Shown in pieces: positions 57,901-64,000 of a DNA stretch of 64,000 nucleotides. Every line of letters begins with the position of its first letter. The first letter of the stretch is position 1. Position numbers and translations under genes: made by a program. Location of the stretch: NCBI GenBank assembly GCA_032622095.1, contig CP136061.1:682001-746000 (forward strand). The letters run 5' to 3'. The notes beneath the pieces are model-generated. The model searched no databases and was not told where the DNA came from. It saw only the letters and a program-made list of their open reading frames with translations. The DNA is from Siphonodentalium dalli. Its lineage: Eukaryota > Mollusca > Scaphopoda > Gadilida > Siphonodentaliidae.

Positions 57901-60074
57901 GATAAACTATGATACCTGTGGTATTGTTGTGAATATTTATTGTTAATAAACTAATTTTGATCACTGAAGCAGCGTTCGATGTAATACTGATGTAACTAGA
58001 TGATACTGGGGACCCTTGAAGCGGACAGTGAATCTCTAAGAATAATGTCTCCAATAATACTTGTGTTCACATACAAAATTAGGTTTCCTGAGTGAAGTAA
58101 TATCCAGGAATTTTCTGTTTCTATGTTTTGTTTCTACAGTTTCATTTCTATATTTTAAGATGTTTATATTATTTCTGTTGTATAAATTGTGTTTTTCATG
58201 TGATAATACAGGTCAGATGTACAAGTTCAATGTCTACTTATTTCATTTGAATACTAACCACCTATGGATAAAGCTGATCAAAATATGTTTTAAGTCAGTC
58301 ACTGTCTGTTTTCTTGAGGAAATCCCTGGCGTAACCCTTTCATGACTGGAGCTTCCTGAAAGTTTGTGAAAACCCTGTGCCAGTGCATTCTCTGATATAT
58401 GCGAGTCTCCCATAGGATTATGCATATTAATCTTCTGCAAACAAGGGGATATAGAAACTGAGCAGAAGTAACTAAAAACAATGTTAAATTGAGACTAAAG
58501 ATACTATCCCAGAAGACGAGGCAAATAAGATATTCTGAAATATGTAGACATTATCTGTGATCCATACAGTTTAGAGATGACTCAGATAAGGTATAGTGTG
58601 ACCTGTATGATTGTTTACTTATGACATGCTTCATAAATTATACATTTTATACTCTACTTCATACCCTTTCTTTCTCTAACACTGCCTGATTATTTTATTT
58701 ACAGTAAAATAATTCAATTTACATTGTGTTTGACTTAGTTATTCCCTGACACCCAGTTCTGACATATATTGCCAAAAAATCACATGAGTTTCTATTTTAT
58801 ACGGAATTTATCAACCGAGTTGACAAAATTCGATTCGAGCCGAGGTTTACCGAGGCTCAAATAGAATTTAGTGGACGAGGTTGATAAATTACGCATAAAA
58901 TAGGACGAGTATGAGATACCTTTTATCACATGATCAAATAAACGCGAAGCAACGCGAACAATTCATCGAAAACAACAATCATAAACTACAGCGATCGCAA
59001 GTTATTTGAAGAACGCCGTGACGTCATCGCACGCGCTGATATTAAACGTGTCTATTACCGATAATTATGAAACTGCTTTTATGGCCAAATTATGTGATAA
59101 AACCAAATATGACGTACCAACAGAGAATACTTTATCTTGTTAGCATTCTCAATCAAGGAAAATTGCAGATCAGCTGAGCTGAGAGATTTAATGTGAATTA
59201 TGATAAAATTAATCCAATTTAGGCCAAAATAAAAAATGTGTTTTGATTCTCGGGCATAGCTGCGTCTGGAAAAAAGACCCGCATTGAACCATTTGATTAC
59301 GATTTTCAAATTTTACCAAAGCTGTCAAATGATAACACGAAAATAGGAAACTAGAAAACAGAAATTAGTTATGTTTCAAACATCGAATATGATAGACATA
59401 CAATGGTGCATGTGTTGGTATTCAAAAACAGACACTAGGCAACGATAACTACCAGGTATATTGTCACCACAAGCTGCCCAAACCCCAAGTTTATTAAATC
59501 TAATGTGTTAAAATATTTCGGTATTTTATCAATTCGAAAAGGTAAACGGTAAACAATTTTGAGATTTACAATTTCGGGAACGCAAACCGGAAAGAAATAT
59601 GGTGAGTATTGGTGATGTGTATGCTGGTTTAATATTTGAAGTTTTTATGGCTAGCATGTATTGAGGTACATAATACTTATTCAGATACGACAGACTAAAT
59701 CATTCTAGACTTTCTATGAAGATCATTATATATATCTTTTCGTTTCGATTGTATTCACGTTCCGTATTTTTATTTGAGTAATTGAACCGGATATTTAGGT
59801 GACACTCGAGAGTTTCGAATGATCAGTAGGGGTAAATTTCTTAGAATAGAGTACCAGTGTTTTCTGTCACCGTGGGTGTGGTATGTTTATTGAGAGAAGG
59901 TTAGTTATGAATTTGTGGATTTTTAGAGGATGTCTTTGAGTTTTGAAAAATATTGTTTCAGGTTACCTTGACCCCACCAGTATGAAGTAGTAGCGATTTC
60001 TGCGAAACAGTGGCTCCAGACACCAGCGTGACTTTTTAGCACCTAAAATTGCAGCGTTCTGTTTAGATACTTAA
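57901..60074. other. Intergenic stretch with a MITE fragment and a hairpin
   Basis: 58335-58430 is a piggyBac-type MITE fragment (taaccctttcatgactggag, gtgccagtgcattctc). 58795-58905 is a hairpin (cggaatttatcaaccgag and inverse) like 41850-41955. Nothing else is firm. Confidence 0.55.
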
Positions 60075-60455
60075 CCCTTTACCCAACAAACCGGCCAAAT
60101 AAAGCTTCAACAGCCTAAAATATCTTCGGTCTGTCTCAATAGAACCATACAAATATGGATATCATTGGAACCGGCTCATTGACACACTGTGATAGTTACA
60201 GTTATGCCATGTGCCAATGCATTCTCTTATATATGCGAGTCGACCATAGGTCGCCTCGCATATATAAGAGAATGCATTGGCCTAAAAAAAAATCTTTTTT
60301 AACACTTTTTACCATTTTTTCTTACATTCTTTAACAATTTTATAATTTTTAATGTGTTAAGCCAATGCATTCTCTTATATATGCGAGGCGACCTATGGTC
60401 GACTCGCATATATAAGAGAATGCATTGGCACATGGCCGTTCTGTTGGGTAAAGGG
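60075..60455. mobile_element. piggyBac-type MITE, full copy at the duplication edge
   Basis: TTAA/ccctttacccaacaaacc to gttgggtaaaggg, the right TTAA mutated to TCAA. Its part from 60264 equals the sequence right of the gap. Confidence 0.85.
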
Positions 60456-63400
60456 TCAAAGACCGATTTCGGGGCTGAAAAATTTCCAGCAAGTCGTGTA
60501 TGCTCTGATCGATGGAATAATCGTTTAAACGCCAAACGACCTAGAAACACCTATTTGGAAACACATGTCATACGTCAATCAACCGAGATGATGGCCAAAA
60601 TGGTGCATGCAGTTAAAAACTAAATATTTCATGTATATTATATAGTTTATTTAATTCAGGCTCAAATGGCCCATATGATAGAAATATCAATTATATGTAA
60701 TACAGAATGTCTTTCCAATGTTTGAAAAGATAAGATTCTTTCTTATCAACATAGGAACAGAGCTCACAGCATTCCTGGCGTACATCCCACTTGCGCTACA
60801 TCTCCATTCATATGCCATAAACTTCCTATAGGCATTGTTATAACATACAATTATGGGTGAAATTTTCCCACAAAGTGCAGCTGCAAAGTACAACAATATA
60901 ATGATGAAATATACGATGAAAAAGATGGCGTTTTACATCAAATGAGCACTTGTTAAAAAATTCATGTGGATATTGGAACGGGAACAAATTATTCTATATT
61001 GCCTCATAATATCATCATCAAACGAACGCGATTTGATTGATTGATTTTATTTGGCACAGGGTACCAGGGATAACACAAGAAAGTCTAGCACGCGCCGTTA
61101 GGGAGAGTCGTTTCTTGAAGTATCCATCCAGGCACACTATCTGACTCAGACAGGCACACTCATCCAGTTTTGCGATTTTTTTTCGATCCACCGGGATTCG
61201 AACTGACGGCGCGCACCTGGTCGTTCGTAGAGCAATTGTCTGTCACTGGTGCAGAAGGGTTATTTCACTTTTCCGATTGCGCTAACGGAGCTCTCTATAA
61301 TGATGTTGACGGCTAAATATGGGGAATTTACTTGTACGTATGTGTCAGTAATTATTAAATTGAGTACCGGTATATTACTGACCCCCCCCCCCCCGCATTA
61401 ATAGTTACTTGTTATGTAAATTGTTTATCCTCATGCATTGCAACGTCACGTCAAATGCGTTGCATGTATACCTTGGTTAATAAACTGCTTTACTCGTATT
61501 TAAATGAGGGGAAAAATAGTTGGACTCAAGTTTATCTAAACTACAGTCCATAGGTAAAACATAGGTTCGAACGGAAGCAATTGATTTTTAAATTGATTTC
61601 AGTTTTGTCATCATTCTGCTTTTCTAATAAATTGGTTATTGTAAACGTCATCCAATTAGAAAATTATAAGTGGGTTATAAGTGGCACTTTTTGATACATT
61701 GTGCGCTATAACTGGGCGAGGCACATTTTGTACATTGTGCGTTATAAGTGAGCGTGGCACTTTTTGGTACAGTGTGCGTAATAAGTGGGCGTTTCCAAAG
61801 TCGGCAATGACAAAAAACAGTTTTCAGCGCCTTGCTTCGCTCGGACTGCGTAATGAAGATGCGCAAACATTGACTCTCAAAGTAACCCGACCAACGGAGA
61901 GATAGCGTGCGGATGGGTTCAGACTTTTGGAAAATTCCTCCGTAAATGGCTGTATTTGAGTGCGGCATCACTAAGCTATTTTTGGTATCGTATGTTGGCG
62001 GACGACAAAAATGTTTTTTCAGCGCCTCGCTTCGCTCGGACTATGCAGTGTAGATGCGCAAACTTTGATCGCACTTTCAGCGCACACTGTACCAAAAAGT
62101 TTACCAAAAAGTGCCACGCCCACTTTCAGCGCACGCTGTACCAAAAATTGTACCAAAAAGTGTACAAAAAAGTGACACCCACTTTTAGCGCACACTACCA
62201 AAAAGTGTACCAAAAAGTGCCACGCCCACTTATACCGTACGCTGTACAAAAAATAGTACCAAAAAGTGCCACGCCCACTTTCAGCGCACACTGTACCAAA
62301 AGTGTACTTTCAGCGCACACTGTACCAAAAGTGTACCAAAAAGCGTACCAAAAAGTGCCACACCCACTTTTAGCGCATACTGTACCAAAAAGTGTACAAA
62401 AAAGCGTACCAAAAACTGCCACGCCCACTTTCAGCGCACGCTGTACCAAAAAGTGTAACAAAAAGTGACACCCACTTTTAGCGCACACTGTACCAAAAAG
62501 TGTACCAAAAAGTACCACGCCCACTTTTAGCGTACGCTGTACCAAAAAGTGCCACGCCCACTTTCAGAGCGAACTGTTCCAAAAAGTGTACCAAAAAGTG
62601 CCACGCCCACTTTTAGCGCACACTGTACCAAAAAGTGTACCAAAAAGTACCACGCCCACTTTTAGCCTACGCTGTACCAAAAAGTGCCACGCCCACTTTC
62701 AGAGCGAACTGTACCAAAAAGTGTACCAAAAAGTGCCACGCCCACTTTCCGCGCACACTGTACCAAAAAGTGTACCAAAAAGTGTACCAAAAAGTACCAC
62801 GCCCACTTTTAGCGTACGCTGTACCAAAAAGTGCCACGCCCACTTTCAGAGCGAACTGTACCAAAAAGTGTACAAAAAAGTGCCACGCCCACTTTTAGCG
62901 CACACTGTACCAAAAAGTGTAGCAAAAAGTACCACGCCCACTTTTAGCGTACGCTGTACCAAAAAGTGCCACGCCCACTTTCAGAGCGAACTGTACCAAA
63001 AAGTGTACCAAAAAGTACCATGCCCACTTTTAGCGTACGCTGTACCAAAAAGTGCCACGCCCACTTTCAGAGCGAACTGTACCAAAAAGTGTACCAAAAA
63101 GTGTAGCAAAAAGTACCACGCCCACTTTTAGCGTACGCTGTACCAAAAAGTGCCACGCCCACTTTCAGAGCGAACTGTACCAAAAAGTGTACCAAAAAGT
63201 ACCATGCCCACTTTTAGCGTACGCTGTACCAAAAAGTGCCACGCCCACTTTCAGAGCGAACTGTACCAAAAAGTGTACCAAAAAGTGCCACGCCCACTTT
63301 TAGCGCACACTGTACCAAAAATTACCACGCCCACTTTTAACGTACGCTGTACCAAAAAGTACCACGCCCACTTTCAGAGCGAACTGTACCAAAAAGTGTA

Positions 63401-64000
63401 CCAAAAAGTACCATGCCCACTTTTAGCGTACGCTGTACCAAAAAGTGCCACGCTCACTTTCAGCGCACACTGTACCAAAAAGTGTACCAAAAAGTGCCAC
63501 GCCCACTTTCAGCGCACACTGTACCAAAAAGTGTACAAAAAAGCGTACCAAAAAGTGCCACGCCCACTTTCAGCGCACACTGTACCAAAAAGTGTACAAA
63601 AAAGCGTACCAAAAAGTGCCACGCCCACCATACTGATTCAATGCTACTAACTGTTATGGACCATACTGATTCAATGCTACTAACTGTTATGGACCATACT
63701 GATTCAATGCTACTACCTGTTATGGACCATACTGATTCAATGCTACTAACTGTTATGTACCATACTGATTCAATGCTACTAACTGTTATGTACCATACTG
63801 ATTCAATGCTACTAACTGTTATGGACCATACTGATTCAATGCTACTACCTGTTATGGACCATACTGATTCAATGCTACTAACTGTTATGTACCATACTGA
63901 TTCAATGCTACTAACTGTTATGTACCATACTGATTCAATGCTACTAACTGTTATGGACCATACTGATTCAATGCTACTAACTGTTATGTACCATACTGAT
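60264..64000. repeat. Segment identical to 45706-49442 (copy 2)
   Basis: Same order and spacing: LINE fragment 60687-60896 (minus), SINE 61029-61258 (minus), inverted leader 61679-62078, GTACC array 62079-63630, 33-bp minisatellite from 63631 to the window end. No difference was noticed in spot comparisons. Confidence 0.95.

Noticed and set aside
59560-59625. ATG immediately followed by a gtgagt donor (59600), suggesting a first exon of a neighbouring gene
   Set aside because: No downstream exon, promoter element or family match could be recognised; a single ATG/gtgagt is too weak.

Overview
The window is animal (metazoan) nuclear DNA, not prokaryotic: short exons bounded by AG/GT splice sites sit in long AT-rich introns full of transposon remnants, fold-back MITEs and minisatellites. 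Repeat style (families opening with 'tatacgccctttt', hAT and piggyBac-type MITEs, CR1/L2-like LINEs, a tRNA-derived SINE) and the cysteine-rich plus fibronectin type III (FN3) gene suggest a lophotrochozoan, plausibly a bivalve mollusc; this is inference, as no database was consulted.

Main gene (+ strand, 4773 to 50991, 5' end outside the window). I assemble 12 exons in consistent phase (4773-40382) and two C-terminal exons (50237-50411 and 50944-50991, ending in TAA). Three symmetrical phase 1-1 exons each encode a six-cysteine EB/EGF-like module (CxC core followed by an aromatic pair). FN3 modules follow: two on single exons (13672-13941, 14348-14629), three split over exon pairs (17351/19854, 23089/26845, 31870/38225), and the first half of a sixth (40246-40382). 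The other half of the sixth FN3 and any transmembrane exon were not found; an assembly gap (100 N, 45606-45705) lies in that interval. The C-terminal exons encode an acidic stretch and a lysine-rich tail. The product is probably a secreted or cell-surface modular protein.

Repeat landscape. 1-2460: a dispersed ~175-bp repeat split by a 1564-bp TIR element with a 7-bp target duplication. 12763-13425: a TA-flanked fold-back element made of ACTTAAGT palindromes. 15224-16156, 24124-26550, 28535-29499 and 42073-43220: hAT-like non-autonomous elements, three with exact 8-bp target duplications. 28060-30990: a decayed minus-strand LINE. 32455-34925 (38-bp unit, with an 11-unit/418-bp higher order), 35545-37600 (36-bp), 47521-49072 (accaaaaagtgccacgccca type) and 49073-50228 (33-bp): large tandem arrays. 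piggyBac-type (TTAA) MITEs recur at least eight times.

A minus-strand exon (45284-45530) encodes a zinc-finger N-terminus like those of hAT-derived proteins and lies next to a hAT-like element copy.

The segment after the gap (45706-49442) reappears at 60264-64000 with a constant offset of 14,558 and no indel seen, including homopolymers and minisatellites: either a very young tandem duplication or an assembly artefact.

The most unusual pattern is that exon boundaries of the main gene have been copied: two exons have their 3' end plus donor site amplified into intronic minisatellites, and a third has its acceptor side duplicated upstream.
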